Of a DNA stretch of 64,000 bases, positions 11,149 through 23,555 are shown in pieces. The stretch's first letter is position 1. Every line of letters begins with the position of its first letter. The DNA lies in NCBI RefSeq assembly GCF_037325665.1, contig NC_090252.1, positions 71,093,108 to 71,157,107 of the forward strand, read 5' to 3'. A model generated the notes under the pieces. That model was not told the origin of the DNA and searched no databases. It saw only the letters and a list, made by a program, of their open reading frames with translations. The translations under genes were made by a program, and so were the position numbers. This DNA is from Littorina saxatilis (taxonomy: Eukaryota; Mollusca; Gastropoda; Littorinimorpha; Littorinidae).

Positions 11149-12201
11149 CACTTTCGCGACGGGACACTGATAAATCAGTACCAGCGCTGACACGCCCATG
11201 GACGGGAAGCGCATTTTTCAGTACCAGCCATAGAGGGTACACGACTCGTGATTGCTTCCCGGTTTTTGAAGCTTGCAAATAAATTGAGTTGTTTCCCTTG
11301 ATACACTTGGCGTCCCCTTCTGCCATTTGCAAATCCGCCTGATTTGTGTGCGTTTTTGAGGAAAAAAAAATGAATCAAAGGCGAGCCTTGTCTCGGGAGG
11401 AGATTCTCCGGATGTTGGACCTAGAGGATCCCGTAGAGCATGATTCGGACGTATCGTTTTCGCCTCACGAAAGCGATACAAGCAGTGAAAGTGAGGAAGA
11501 AACAGTCCCGTTGTTGCTAGTACGAGTCGGCAAACTACACGTGGTTGGCGGTGATACTGCTAGACGAACATGTATCTCGGAATCGTGCAGGAGCTATGGG
11601 GGCGTGGCAGCACTGATAACAATGGATGGCTGGAGCCTTCAAATCCTTTTGGAATTGTTCATAGGTGTACAGTTGGTACTTTGTTGTGAAAATGTGACTT
11701 ATATTCAATATGGATTACCTAGACATCATTTGGTGAGTGTTAGATCTACAGTTTTGTTTCATTTGAGTCAGGATGCTGTGAGTGAATGCGTGATTTGCTT
11801 GTTTTTTTCTTTGTACTGTCTCCTTATTTCTGTGTACAATGTTAACAATATTTCAGCTAATTCATAGGTTTTACACCTTGTTTTGTTATAACATTATTTA
11901 TAATACTTTCTGTTAAAAAATAACTTTTAAAAAAAGCAGTACAAAATAAAACACACAAAAAAACACAAATTATCCCCCTTTCACCCCCCTTTCCTAAAAC
12001 AAATCGCGTGACAAACTTATAAATAGCACGACTGAACTGGGCATCCATTTTTGAATTAGTACACAAAATTTGGTGGTGATTGGACTTAATTCAAGCTTGC
12101 TAGACAGATTTCTTTACAGTTACTGATTTTTGGGAAGTTTCTTGGTGGCAAGCTTGGGCAGGCAGGACGTAAACGCCGTGGCAGTGCTAGTCACAATAGT
12201 G
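11149..12201 (+). mobile_element. piggyBac-like element, internally deleted, with transposase N-terminus
   Basis: TTAA lies on both sides (11145-11148 and 12202-12205) and the ends are related inverted sequences (CACTTTCGCGACGGGACACTG and, reversed, CACTATTGTGACTAGCACTG). From 11370 a frame reads MNQRRALSREEILRMLDLED then an acidic DSD...SESEEE segment, the usual look of a piggyBac transposase N-terminus. The catalytic DDD region is absent and the frame degenerates after about 60 residues, so this copy cannot encode a working transposase. Confidence 0.8.
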
Positions 12202-12460
12202 TTAAATGTGACACTAAAATTACCAAAATTAAACTTGGAGAATACATGAAATAACTTAGTTTTCTGGGTAGTTATTGAAGTGATTTATAATAAGAAATGA
12301 CAAATTTGTGAATACTAAATGACACAGACTGCTGTTGCTATTTAAAACTGTCTTAAACAGCGCAATATTGGATTTCTAGGAAATGGATTTACAGCAACAT
12401 CATTCATCAGAAATGCATAATATTTGACACAAACATATATTTATATGACTTATATCTATA

Positions 12461-14511
12461 TGGGTCATTCTCAGAAATGGTGGTACAAAGTGTTACATAC
12501 AAAGTAAAAAATAAAGTGTCAAGAAATACAAAATAATTGTTTTTACTATGAAGTCTATTGTTTGCTATACATAATAATGCAAAAATTAGACAAAAAGAGT
12601 AATTGGTTGCTGAATAAGAGACGTTTTAAAGTGTTGTATTTACGTGATGAATGTTGTAACATGGAAACCAAATTCCAACTTTAAACCACCTAAGCCTTCA
12701 ATCCTTTGTGCATTTTTTATCAGTTCTGCAGTATTTTTGTGTTCTACCCAACACATTCTAGTTATGAAAGGTAAGGACTTCAACTAATATTGGTAAAAAA
12801 ATGACATTTGGAACAAAACTAAGGTGAATGTCGCAACACAGAAACGAAATGCTTGAACCACTTTCGGTTCCTGTGCGACAGACATGAATCTGCACTGTTT
12901 GGCCTTTCCTGCCGGCAAAACCCGTCTGACCCAAAATAACTACACAAAACACAATTCGTCAGAGTTTGCTGTATTTGTTGAAAGTTTCTGTTGCGTTCAG
13001 ATTACCCATTTTAAGTACTTGATGAATGTCAAACATCGACGATCAGAGGATACGAGAACTTCTTGGCTACTTTGTTGCCGCTAAACTTCGCGCGTTGAGA
13101 AACTGTTGCACTCGATATCTTTCCGACGCTACATTGTCGCCAACCGCGGTGTGTAAGTTTGTGACAAAGCTTTGCAGGCTCAACAATTTAGTAAAAACCA
13201 TCTTCAGTCAGGAAACGACGCCATGAGTTTCACCAAATGATATGATTCTGGTGTTTTCTGTGAATATTTGGCTGTGATTCAAAGGACTGTTTTCTTGTTC
13301 GAACTTCCTGTGCACCAAAGAGCTAAAAATAGCCGTGATGTGTCAAAAGTCATGGAGCACATTGCTGTCCGATGTTCGCGCGTCGAGTTTGGATACGATG
13401 CATTACGACATTCAGAATTTTTTGTTCGAAGCCCGTAACTTCAAATTCAGCGTGAGTTTTTGCAAAGATGTGTTGCTACGTCCAAGACTGAACTCCTGAC
13501 TGTCGATTGCAGTAATTTGTTGGTGTTTGCATGTTTGCATTTAGCCATGAGACTGAACATATTGTTGATCACGAAAGTCGTGTAACACTTCAGCGATCCG
13601 GAAACGGCCGAACTTCGCAATTGAAAAGCACACAAAAGCAACACCAACGTATAGAAACCTTTTTTTATTGACATACAACAATGCTTTAACCTTTTAACTA
13701 CCATACCGCCCGTCTTCTGCCATTGCCGCTATTCCCATACTGCCCCTCGCCGGTGTAGCGTCTGTTTCGGTTGTTTGCGGTTGTTGTGCGCGAGCAGTAG
13801 TAATAAGACGGTTGCAAATGCATTGTGGGATTGTGTCACTTCCGCCTTGTTTTTTCCCATGTGCTTTCGATCTCTGTGAGAGTTACAATCGATCTTTTTT
13901 CACCAAATCTTTTGGGCGCTTGGTGCCGACATGGATTCAGATGACAGTGATCCTGATTTCATGACTATGCTTGATTATCTCCACGAAAATAGACATCAAT
14001 TAGAAGATTCTGGCTTCGACATCAGCATTTCTGTGAACACTGCTGATCTGACCTACTTTGATCGTTCAATGACTATCAACAAGTGACAGCGAAACGGATG
14101 ATATACCGGAGCAACAAGTAAGCGTAATTTTTCAACTTTATTGACAGGTAAACAGGTAGATAAATCATGATAACACTGCGACATACATACCACCAAGAAG
14201 AAGAACACATACTCTTTGAAGTTTGATCCCTATCCAATAACATACCAATTTTTTTTATCAATCTGACAAAGAGAAACTGAGTAATAATAATTTAAACACG
14301 CATACCCGTTTTTGACCGTCTCTGCTCAAAATAACTTGGGAGCTGAGGGATTCTACAGAACAATAAACTTGGTAGTTAAAAGGTTAATGTCTCAGGAATA
14401 GATTCAGATGAAAAAAGTCATGGTAGAAATAATTTTAATTTACTTTTTCATGATTTCAAATGTGTCACCTCTACTCACTCTCACTGGACCACCATTTCTG
14501 AGAATGACCCA
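12461..14511. mobile_element. TA-target DNA transposon, copy 1, interrupted by a piggyBac-like MITE
   Basis: Ends TGGGTCATTCTCAGAAATGG and, reversed, the same sequence. TA flanks both sides. The second copy at 21771-23140 lies in the opposite orientation and lacks the 698-bp insertion, so native length is about 1.36 kb. The interior has several short frames conserved between copies (for example the one encoding LRSSAVSGS at 13447-13704, minus) without recognisable motifs. Superfamily not identified. Confidence 0.8.
13690..14383 (+). mobile_element. piggyBac-like MITE inserted in the TA-target element
   Basis: Inverted ends CCTTTTAACTACCA and TGGTAGTTAAAAGG lie directly inside TTAA duplications at 13686-13689 and 14384-14387. 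The empty site is preserved in the other copy of the host element near 21892, with a single TTAA. From 13931 it retains a transposase-like start, MDSDDSDPDFMTMLDYLHEN, that stops after about 50 codons. It is an internally deleted copy depending on a transposase supplied elsewhere. Confidence 0.9.
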
Positions 14512-14513
14512 TA

Positions 14514-14684
14514 TCTACAATCATATAGAACGATATTTTGACAAAAGACTACAGTTAAATTTCAATTCATTTTTGTAACAAGGATTAAGGAATTTCAACC
14601 GCATATTCATTAATCCTTATTTCAAAAATGAATTTAAAATCAACTGTAGTCTTTAGTCAAAATGTCGTTCTATATGATTGTAGA
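14514..14684. mobile_element. 171-bp hairpin MITE
   Basis: Left TCTACAATCATATAGAACGA pairs with right TCGTTCTATATGATTGTAGA, continuing as an imperfect palindrome through ACTACAGTT and AACTGTAGT. It directly abuts the end of the TA-target element and may be the centre of the outer fold-back. Confidence 0.7.
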
Positions 14685-14876
14685 CACAAGCCATATGTAT
14701 CCTTGTGCCAAATATTATGCCTTTCCGATGTATGATGTTACTGTAAAACAGTTTCCTAGAAATCCAATGTGGCGGCTGTTTCCATAGCAACGGCAGTCTG
14801 TGCCCATTAGTATTCACATTTTTTTCAGAAAACTAGGTTATTCCATGTATTCTCCAAGTTTTATTTTACTGCCACA

Positions 14877-15729
14877 CATTGCCTTAAGAACTTTACAGAT
14901 CTTTGCACTTGTCTCTGCGAAGCATGGTAACACTAACATAGTTTCAGCCCTGAAATTGAACTAGCCATAGGAATTGTTTTTACTAATACTAGCCAACGTA
15001 ACAACGGGCTTGAACCAAAAATAAGTCACTGACCACAACTTGCACACTGAGTTATGCATTTACTGAACTTTCATAATTTGAACAAAGCCACACATCCATT
15101 CTACCCAGACATAAAAAATTAACAAATAAACGTTTTGCCTTTTGAGGGTGGGAAGAAACCCGTGTAAACAATGGATGCAACAGTTTTTCCTTGCTTTCTT
15201 TCAATACATGTTGAGGCAAAATGATTTACACAAAATTAAATAAAATTATGCAAGTTGCTTACCAGCAAAATATTACTGTACCCACTTCAAATTTGGCATA
15301 TGGTCAGGAATCTGTCAAGGTGTCCAAATGCAAAAATCCTGTTCTGGATACTTTTATTACTTTTTATTTTATTCTGTTTTTAAATGACTACAATATAAAC
15401 AATACAGTTATGAAGTATTCCTCATGCAGATTCTCTCCATACCAAAATTATGTCTGTCAGTCGTCTGGATGCTGAGAAAATTGACTTTGTTCAAGAAAAA
15501 AAGCACCTTTTTGGGCACACAAGGCGTTACGCGAAACGCATGGTACATTGGGTATTGAATAACCAAGTTACTGATAAGGGTATCATCTCAATCTAATTTT
15601 TAATAGGTCTAGAAATGGATGGAGAAACATATGTTAGATTAATGAAAGTTTGATCTGAACATAGGTTTTGGATTTTGAGCGTTCTTTTTTAGCTGGTCTG
15701 TATGTTACATTTGGTGTAAATAATCATGA
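14877..15729. other. intronic DNA, no feature recognised
   Basis: AT-rich. Short frames such as 15221-15475 have no family resemblance or exon borders. Confidence 0.45.
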
Positions 15730-16531
15730 AACAAGAAGGGCAAAGCCCATACGACTCACATGCTTGACCTTTACATGACCTTGACCTTCAGCTAAACCTA
15801 GCAATGACATACACTAAGAACTGCTTTACACATTTTTCCTACCAAAATACATGTGACCTTGACCAAGGTCAAGGTCATCCAAGGTCATGCAACACAAAGC
15901 TGTTAATTCAAGACATAGGAAGTACAATGGTGCTTATTGGCTCTTTCTACCATGAGATATGGTCACTTTTAGTGGTTCACTAGCTTATTTTGGTCACATT
16001 TCATAAGGGTCAAAGTGACCTTGACCTTGATCATATGTGACCAAATGTGTCTCATGATGAAAGCATAACATGTGCCCCACATAATTTTTAAGTTTGAAAC
16101 AGTAATCTTCCATAGTTCAGGGTCAAAGTGACTTCAAAATATGTATACAATCCAACTTTGAAGAGCTCCTGTGACCTTGACCTTGAAGCAAGGTAAACCA
16201 AACTGGTATCAAAAGATGGGGCTTACTTTGCCCTATATATCATATATAGGTGAGGTATTCAATCTCAAAAACTTCAGAGAAAATGGGAAAAATGTGAAAA
16301 ATAGCTGTATTTTAGGCAACATTTATGGCCCCTGCGACCTCGACCTTGAAGCAAGGTCAAGATGCTATGTATGTTTTTTGGGGCCTTATCATACACCATC
16401 TTGCCAAATTTGGTACTGATAGACTGAATAGTGTCCAAGAAATATCCAACGTTAAAGTTTTCCGGACGGACGGCCGGCCAGACGACTCGGGTGAGTACAT
16501 ACTCACTTTTGCTTCGCATGTGAGTCAAAAA
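15730..16531. mobile_element. non-autonomous element, copy 2, GACTCAC ends
   Basis: Direct repeat of 9712-10533, base for base over most of its length apart from small indels. It starts AACAAGAAGGGCAAAGCCCA and ends with the same GACTCAC palindrome. The high similarity of two copies 6 kb apart implies recent activity of the family. Confidence 0.8.
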
Positions 16532-17668
16532 TATCCTCATATGTCCGATGTCCGACGTGGATGTGAGGCCCTGACATACACACACTCACTAAATAGAGAA
16601 GGATAATCTGCTATAGCAAGTGTTCCAGGGCATCGGTATCTGAAAGTTTGTTACTTTATGTAGCCGACTGGTACAGAATCAGTCTCTCAGGTATGGAGTA
16701 ATTTCTTGTCTTAAAGATCAGATGCTTTGGGGTTTACAGTACTATGGGTCCTTTTAAAAGTAATTGTCAGTAAGTACTGGTGTCAGTACTGTCACATGAG
16801 TTTTTTTCTGACAGATTTCATGCGCCTGTGCCACAGTGAGTCTGGCCTCTTCTTTCGACTAGCGAAGATTCTTCTCAGCCGCTGTGTTAGTGGCATGTAC
16901 TGTAGCTTATCGTCTCTACAATACAACAATGATTGCTAGACCCTAAAATTTCCCACGGCTAAAACCAGAAGGGTTTTTTTCTGACATATTTCGAGCTGGA
17001 CAAAGCAGCATTTGTGAGTCGACAGATTCAATAGACTTTCCTACTCGTGTATTCATGCAGCAGACAACATCATCAGTTCAGGACTGAAATTAACGGTTTT
17101 CGCATATTTCAAGACAACTACGATGTAAACAGAATACGCGATGGCTTCAAAACATTCTTACCATGTAATCATAATTATTATCATAACACCTACCTCCCAG
17201 ATGAATGCAGGCACATTGCGAGAAATAACATGCCAACTTTATTTGTTTGCGAATGAGGGAACGAACGTGTCACTTTGAGTCGTTTAACATCAGGGGACGC
17301 CACTCAGTTGCTTGGGGGTCGTTCATGTTTTGGGGAGCATAGAACTCAGTATATGTTGTTTTTTTATACCAATAATTAATACATAAGTGAAACTGTATGC
17401 TAACGGGTACATTTCGCACAGCTGTAACTCATACTGTTAGTTGCTACTCGATGAAACGGTACAAAGGGTAATCAAATCGTAAAATGCATGGTCGGCAATG
17501 AAACCGTCAATACCCCAATACCCCCAAAATGTGCAAAGCCGACACACACACAAAAGTAGATCTACCTCGACCTGTCCACAATTGATCCAAACGCTGGCAG
17601 AAAAATGTGCCTTTTCAAACATTCTAATCTATCTATTGTCAATACTGACAATATCGTTATTGAAACAA
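16532..17668. other. intronic DNA, no feature recognised
   Basis: No exon, RNA or element ends found. A short phrase near 16545 (ATGTCCGATGTCCGACG) resembles an end of the hAT-type family at 43325. Confidence 0.4.
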
Positions 17669-17785
17669 TCACAGTGTGCTAAGAGATTTATAGAGCAAAT
17701 CTTGAAAATATTATTGAACTCAGCGCTTTGTTCAATAATTTATTTTCTCGATTTGCTCTATAAATCTCTTAATCTTAGACTGTGA
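17669..17785. mobile_element. 117-bp hairpin MITE
   Basis: AAGAGATTTATAGAGCAAAT at the left pairs with ATTTGCTCTATAAATCTCTT at the right. The spacer is about 50 bases and is itself partly palindromic (TTATTGAAC and GTTCAATAA). Non-coding. Confidence 0.75.
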
Positions 17786-17860
17786 TGTCTCAATAACTTA
17801 AATCATATGGAAAAAAGCCATTTCAAATAAGTTTGTTGTTAATTTGAAGCCGTCAATTAA

Positions 17861-20040
17861 GGGCACAGTAACTGAGTAAGCCTCCCGTAAACCATCACAG
17901 ATACTGTCAGGCTTTTGCACACAGTACAAACACCCTTTCATTTAAACACTCACCGCTTGAGAACATCCTAGGTGCCCTCCGTAAAGAGCGAGCAGTTTTC
18001 AAAGAATTTATTTTTGCGTGGTTTATCTTACCCCTGAGCCATCGTGAACCCGTGTGATCCAGTTTCCCTTTTTCACAATGTAGTCGTCAGTTAGTAATTT
18101 GAATGCGACTCGATGTGAGCTTATCTGCAATAGCACGTTATTATGTACCTCTGACAAAGCACGAAACAAACGGCTGTGGTTCACAAGAACTCTAGCGATG
18201 GCTTTTGACTGTTCAGAGGAACTGGCGATAGGCATAAACCGTCGTCTGCTACAAGAACCACGACCTTGCGTGACCCTGCTTCCGGGCTTTTCTTTTTCCA
18301 AACTTTCAAAACTTCGAATTGTACTCAGGGATCGCGATAGGATTTTTCAAATTGTGTACGGCTTACGCAATGTCGGCCAAAAAACCGGGTAAAGCAGAAC
18401 CGATTTTGCGTCACACTATAGTATAAGTCTATAACACAGTTAAATCATGACGATGTGCGAAAAAACGAGGACAACTTTCGCTGCATGCCGTTTTGAATGA
18501 ATCAAAGACAGGCTTGAGCCAGGGTCCCCACTGGTTTTTAGAAACAAAATTCCATGATTTTTCCATGAGCCTCAATAACATTTTCCATGACTAGATCCAC
18601 AGGTCGCCATTTCCAAACACGCAAACTTTTTACGTCTTGTCACTGCCAGTTTTGACACTGGCTTGCTTTGCACTGAATTTGAGTCAGTTTCTACGCAGTG
18701 TCTCTTTGACAAGCAAGTCAAGCATTTGCTACGCAGTCAGATATCGGTAATGTTTGCTGGTCCTGTCATTTCACTAAACTGGACCAGCCACTGTGTGTAT
18801 CTATCTGCACTTTCATAAATTCTGTTTCGTAACCGTCACTATGACTTGACGAACTGTCATTTTTTTCACCGCGATATACAGTTCATTGTGAAGATCTTCC
18901 TCGGTAATTCGTTCCAATTCCGCATACTTTTTGTTGTCAAGAAACAACTCGAAAGAAAGTTTCAAACTCATCATCCTCAATCTTGCTTGTCAGAGCGCTA
19001 AAGTACTTTAACGATGCAAAAACAAAAGCAGAAAACTTCGACGAAACCGACTCAAATGCAGCGCAGACGACACGACAAGATAACAGAAGGCCGTGAGCCT
19101 CGCTTTGGCTCAAGTGCCGTTAAAAATACAGTTATTCTTGTATGCAAATACGAACGAGAAGTTGTTCATACGAACAAGCCTTGTGCTGGCGACGCAAATC
19201 GCCGCTGGCTGGCAAAGGGGGGGGGGGGAATGGCTGGGCGACGAAAATCGCCGCTGGCGTGCTAAAGGTTAATTTTTTTTCTTTCTTATTTTTGTTAAAT
19301 TCCATGACTTTTCATGACTTGAATTGAAATTCCATGACTTTCCAGGCCTGGAAAATTAAAAATCAAATCCCATGACTTTCCAGGTTTTCCATGACCTGTA
19401 CGAACCCTGTTGAACTGAAAGCGTCTCTCAGCCTAGATTTGGCGCCACACACCCAGTGCATTTTGGGTGTATGTTCTGTTTCAGAAAACCGACCGGCGTC
19501 GCTTGCGACACTCTTATGCCGAGAGCACGTCACCTCATTTTGTTTTATCCAAAACAGACTTTAGATTTGAACTCGCGCGCTTGTGCTATGTTTGATCCAG
19601 AACAGACTAGAGATTCTAAACTCGCGCGCGTGTGCTATAGTCCGATTCAGTATTGGGATGTGCTGCGGAGCATGCCGTTTTGAATTGAAGTTGTTTTGCG
19701 TACGCGTTACGCATAAGCGCCGGGAAAATGCGTGGGCGGATTTTAAAACACGTCAAATACGCAAAAAACATGCGTTAACGCGATCCCTGGTACTGATCTT
19801 GTCTTGATGAAAAAAGAATTCTTTTATGATTTGAGAATGTTTGTGTAACAAGTTCTCAATTTATTATAATTTAGATTTTAAAAGTTAGGTCTCGCGCCAA
19901 AACGCACCATGGTCCGATTGTCTGAGTTAATCCGCAAAATTAATTCTTTAAAATTTGCTCGCTCTCACTGAAAGGGTGTTTGTACTGTGTGTAAAAGCCT
20001 GACAGTATCTGTGATGGTTTACGGGAGGCTTACTGTGCCT
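17861..20040. mobile_element. TTAA-target DNA transposon with ~80-bp inverted repeats (Kolobok- or piggyBac-like)
   Basis: TTAA lies at 17857-17860 and 20041-20044. The inverted repeats begin GGGCACAGTAA and AGGCACAGTAA and continue through GCCTCCCGTAAACCATCACA and a CACAGTACAAACACCC segment. Own length is about 1.3 kb once the nested hAT-like element (18520-19409) is subtracted. A minus-strand frame of 92 codons (18023-18301) may be a transposase remnant but shows no catalytic motif. The exact superfamily is open. Confidence 0.75.
18520..19409. mobile_element. hAT-like element nested in the TTAA element
   Basis: The left end is CAGGGTCCCCACTGGTTTTT; the right end reversed is CAGGGTTCGTACAGGTCATGG. 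Both carry the TCCATGA(C/T)TTTCCA phrases seen repeatedly at hAT ends of this type. No exact target duplication was found. It also holds a run of ten or more G near 19217. Confidence 0.6.
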
Positions 20041-20255
20041 TTAACAGTCGTTTGTTCATTTGCTTCATGAATTAATTGGTAAAATCATATTTTTCTCCCA
20101 TGAAGGGAGGTAACTGTAATTTCATGTCATTTGTCCAGCCCTTCTTGCTTTCCATCTAGTGATTTTTGTTATTGTTATAAACGAGAAAAAACCCACAATT
20201 TTTCGTCAAAATAACAACAAGGACAAGTACATGTAGTAACTGTTACACTTTCACC

Positions 20256-20260
<5 letters not shown>

Positions 20261-20343
<83 letters not shown>
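20261..20343. repeat. (GA)n microsatellite
   Basis: Uninterrupted GA dinucleotides for about 83 bases. Confidence 0.98.
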
Positions 20344-20345
<2 letters not shown>

Positions 20346-20489
20346 TTGTCTTATGGTTTTTTTGCTTTTAAACTTAGCTGTTGGAACAAACTATAAAATA
20401 ATGAGGTACATGCAACCCCAAATAAAAAAAATTTAAAAAGAGAAGAAATGACGACATAAAGAGAGAACAGTCAATAGCAGACGAATGTA

Positions 20490-20609
20490 CGACCACAATG
20501 TAGGTCACCTGAAATGTCCTGTTGAAATTTGCGAAGCCGGTCAAATGTCCTATTCATGTTGATTAAGTCAGGACAATTGTCCATTAGCACTAATTTGTAG
20601 CAACATCCC
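20490..20609. mobile_element. solo right end of a CAGGG hAT-type element
   Basis: Ends TTGTAGCAACATCCCTG and carries GGACAATTGTCC and AAATGTCCTATT phrases found at the right end of the 43325-44570 element. No matching left end lies nearby, so it is a broken copy. Confidence 0.6.
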
Positions 20610-20677
20610 TGATCATAGTGCAGTCACATTTCAAAAACTGTACATGAGTTGAGTTTCTGAAATAATCTACCTGAAGT

Positions 20678-21380
20678 GCACTTCAGCATAGAGTTTCCCC
20701 AAGCTGTTTGATGCTAACTGTACTTCAGTAGAGTTTCCCAGCGCGGTTGACTTTGATGATAACTGTACTTCAGTAGAGTTTCCCAGCGCGGTTTGATCAT
20801 TGATGATAACTGTACTTCAGTAGAGTTTCCCAGCGCGGTTTGATGCTAACTATACTTCAGTAGTTTCCCAGCGCGGTTTGATGCTAACTATACTTCAGTA
20901 GTTTCCCAGCGCGGTTTGATGCTAACTGTACTTCAGTAGAGTTTCCCCACGCCGTTTGATGATAACTGTACTTCAGTAGAGTTTCCCAGCGCGGTTTGAT
21001 GCTAACTGTACTTCAGTAGAGTTTCCCAGCGCGGTTTGATGCTAACTGTACTTCAGTAGAGTTTCTCAGCGCGGTTTGATGCTAACTGTACTTCAGAAAG
21101 GTTTCCCAGCGCGGTTTGATGCTAACTGTACTTCAGTAGAGTTTCCCAGCGCGGTTTGATGCTAACTGTACTGGAGTAGAGTTTCCCAGCGCGGTTTGAT
21201 GCTAACTGTACTGGAGTAGAGTTTCCCAGCGCGGTTTGATGCTAACTGTACTTCAGTAGAGTTTCCCCACGCCGTTTGATGCTAACTGTACTTCAGTAGA
21301 GTTTCCCAGCACGGTTTGATGCTAACTGTACTTCAGTAGAGTTTCCCAGCACGGTTTGATGCTAACTCTACTGGAGTAGC
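20678..21380. repeat. 40-bp minisatellite, about 17 units
   Basis: The unit contains GCTAACTGTACTTCAGTAGA and GTTTCCCAGCGCGGTTTGAT. Variation is patterned: TTCAG versus TGGAG, GCGCGG versus GCACGG or CACGCC, and some shorter units lacking AGAG. First units are the most diverged, last units moderately so. Confidence 0.95.
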
Positions 21381-21770
21381 GTCAAACACTGCAGCATTCT
21401 TCATTTTCAGATTTTCCGTGGAAGAACCAATAATGTCATTATCCGCTAAGGATAAGTTGCGCCGGTGTATTCCCTGTAGTTACACTTCTTGTTGGTATTT
21501 TAGGGAAAACAGACCATACTCAATCTCGTGTCCTACGTGAGACTGTCGTCAACTAACTGCGGAGTACAGTTTCACTTTAATAAGACCGAAGTACTAGCTG
21601 CTACACAGCTTCAGGGATGTTGCCACAAATTCATACCGATCGGACAAATGTCCTGAATTCTTCAGCATTAATAGGACATTTGACTGCTTTCAGATATTTT
21701 AATAGGACATTATTATTTTGTGCAAAACACAAAATCATCATATATGCGGCACCAACATTGTGTGCGTATA

Positions 21771-23140
21771 AGGGTCATTCGCAGAAATGGTGGTACAGTG
21801 AGAGTGAGAGGGGTGACACGTTTGAAATCATGAAAAAGTAAATTAAAATTATTTCTACCACGACTTTTTTCATCTGAATCTATTCCTGAGACATTAAAGC
21901 ATTCTTGTATGTCAATAAAAATGGTTTCTAATTCTATACGTTGGTGTTGTTTTTGTGTGCTTTTCAATTGCGAAGTTCGGCCGTTTCCGGATCGCCGAAG
22001 CGTTACACGACTTTCGTGATCAACAATATGTTTAGTCTCATGGCTAAATGCAAACATGCAAACACCAACAAATTACTGCAATCGACAGTCAGGACTTCAG
22101 TTTTGGACGTAACAACACATCTTTGCAAAAACTCACGCTGAATTTGAAGTTAGGGGCTTCGAACAAAAAATTTTGAATGTCGTAACGCATCGTTTCCAGA
22201 CTCGACGCCCGAACATCGGACAGCAATGTGCTCCATGACTTTGCCACACCACGGCTATTTTTAGCTCTTTGGCGCGCAGGAAGTTCGAACAAGAAAATAG
22301 TCCTTTGAATCACAGCCAAATATTCACAGAAAACACCAGAATCATATCATTTGGTGAAACTCATGGCGTCGTTTCCTGACCTACGTCACGACTGAAGATG
22401 GTTTTTACTAAATTGTCGAGCCTGCAAAGCTTTGTCACAAACTTACACACCGCGGTTGGCGACAATGTAGCGTCGGAAAGATATCGAGTGCAACAGTTTC
22501 TCAACGCGAAGTTTAGCAGCAACAAAGTAGTCAAGAAGTTCTCGTATCTTCTGATCGTCGATATTCGACATTCAACAAGTACTTAAAATGGGTAATCTGA
22601 ACGCAACAGGAACTTTCAACAAATACAGCAAACTCTGACGAATTGTGTTTTGTGTAGTTATTTTGGGTCAGACGGGTTTTGCCGGCAGGAAAGGCCAAAC
22701 AGTGCAGATTCATGTCTGTCGCACAGGAACCGAAAGTGGTTCAAGCATTTCGTTTCTGTGTTACGACATTCACCTTAGTCAGTTCCAAATGTCATTTTTT
22801 TTACCAATATTAGTTGAAGTCCTTACCTTTCATAACTAGAATGTGTTGGGTAGAACACAAAAATACTGCAGAACTGATAAAAAAAATGCACAAAGGATTG
22901 AAGGCTTAGGTGGTTTAAAGTTGGAATTTGGTTTCCATGTTACAACATTCATCACACGTACAACACTTTAAAACGTCTCTTATTCAGCAACCAATTACTC
23001 TTTCTTTTTGTCTAATTTTTGCATTATTATGTATAGCAAACAATAGACTTCATAGTAAAAAAAATTATTTTGTATTTCTTGACACTTTATTTTTTACTTT
23101 GTATGTAACACTTTGTACCACCATTTCTGAGAATGACCCA
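21771..23140. mobile_element. TA-target DNA transposon, copy 2 (uninterrupted)
   Basis: Ends AGGGTCATTCGCAGAAATGG and, reversed, TGGGTCATTCTCAGAAATGG, with TA on both sides. It is an inverted copy of 12461-14511 with small indels. It retains the undisturbed TTAA near 21892 where copy 1 received its piggyBac-like MITE. Confidence 0.85.
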
Positions 23141-23190
23141 TATATTGTTTTATTACTTTTGTTTCAAACAGGACACACACACAAAACTAA

Positions 23191-23240
23191 CAAGTCGCGT
23201 AAGGCAAAAATACAACATTTAGTCAAGCTGTCGAACGTGT
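23191..23240. mobile_element. fragment of a periwinkle-type repeat end
   Basis: AAGTCGCGTAAGGCAAAAAT followed by ACAACATTTAGTCAAGCTGT matches, from memory, the end opposite to the one seen at 48331-48900. Only about 50 bases remain. Confidence 0.5.
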
Positions 23241-23555
23241 TCAGCTTTTGCTGTTCTTTGGCAGGCATTTGGTTTTTTTTTGGTGGCATAATTCAGTGCT
23301 GTACGCTTCATCTCTAACCGAAAGCAAATTAAAGCAGACGCAAGCCTTGGTCAGTTGGAGTTGTCTCCCGTATTCTTAACTTTAGTGTGCTGTAGACAGG
23401 TGTACCGCAAACGATTCGGAACATGCAAGATCTGCACTGCACAACTTCAGTGCACAAGTACGCGAGAGTGCCCGGCCGCTTTTTGAAGATAACTATCATG
23501 AAAGGAAAATGATTATATTTTCCGAAGGAATGGAATTCTTCTTGGACAATGACTG

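Larger units (their letters stand above)
12207..14876. mobile_element. outer fold-back element of a three-level nest
   Basis: The left arm (12207-12460) and right arm (about 14685-14876) are inverted copies of each other, sharing AACTTGGAGAATACATG, TTTCTAGGAAA and the segment around TGACACAGACTGC. Between them sit the TA-target element (12461-14511) and a hairpin (14514-14684). Arms are roughly 80-85% alike by eye, so this is the oldest layer. No coding capacity. Confidence 0.65.

Noticed and set aside
18023-18301. 92-codon minus-strand frame as a host gene
   Set aside because: Lies inside a TTAA-target transposon and has no recognisable domain; at most a transposase remnant.
20678-21380. 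CRISPR-like array
   Set aside because: Units are head-to-tail without unique spacers, in an animal genome; a minisatellite.
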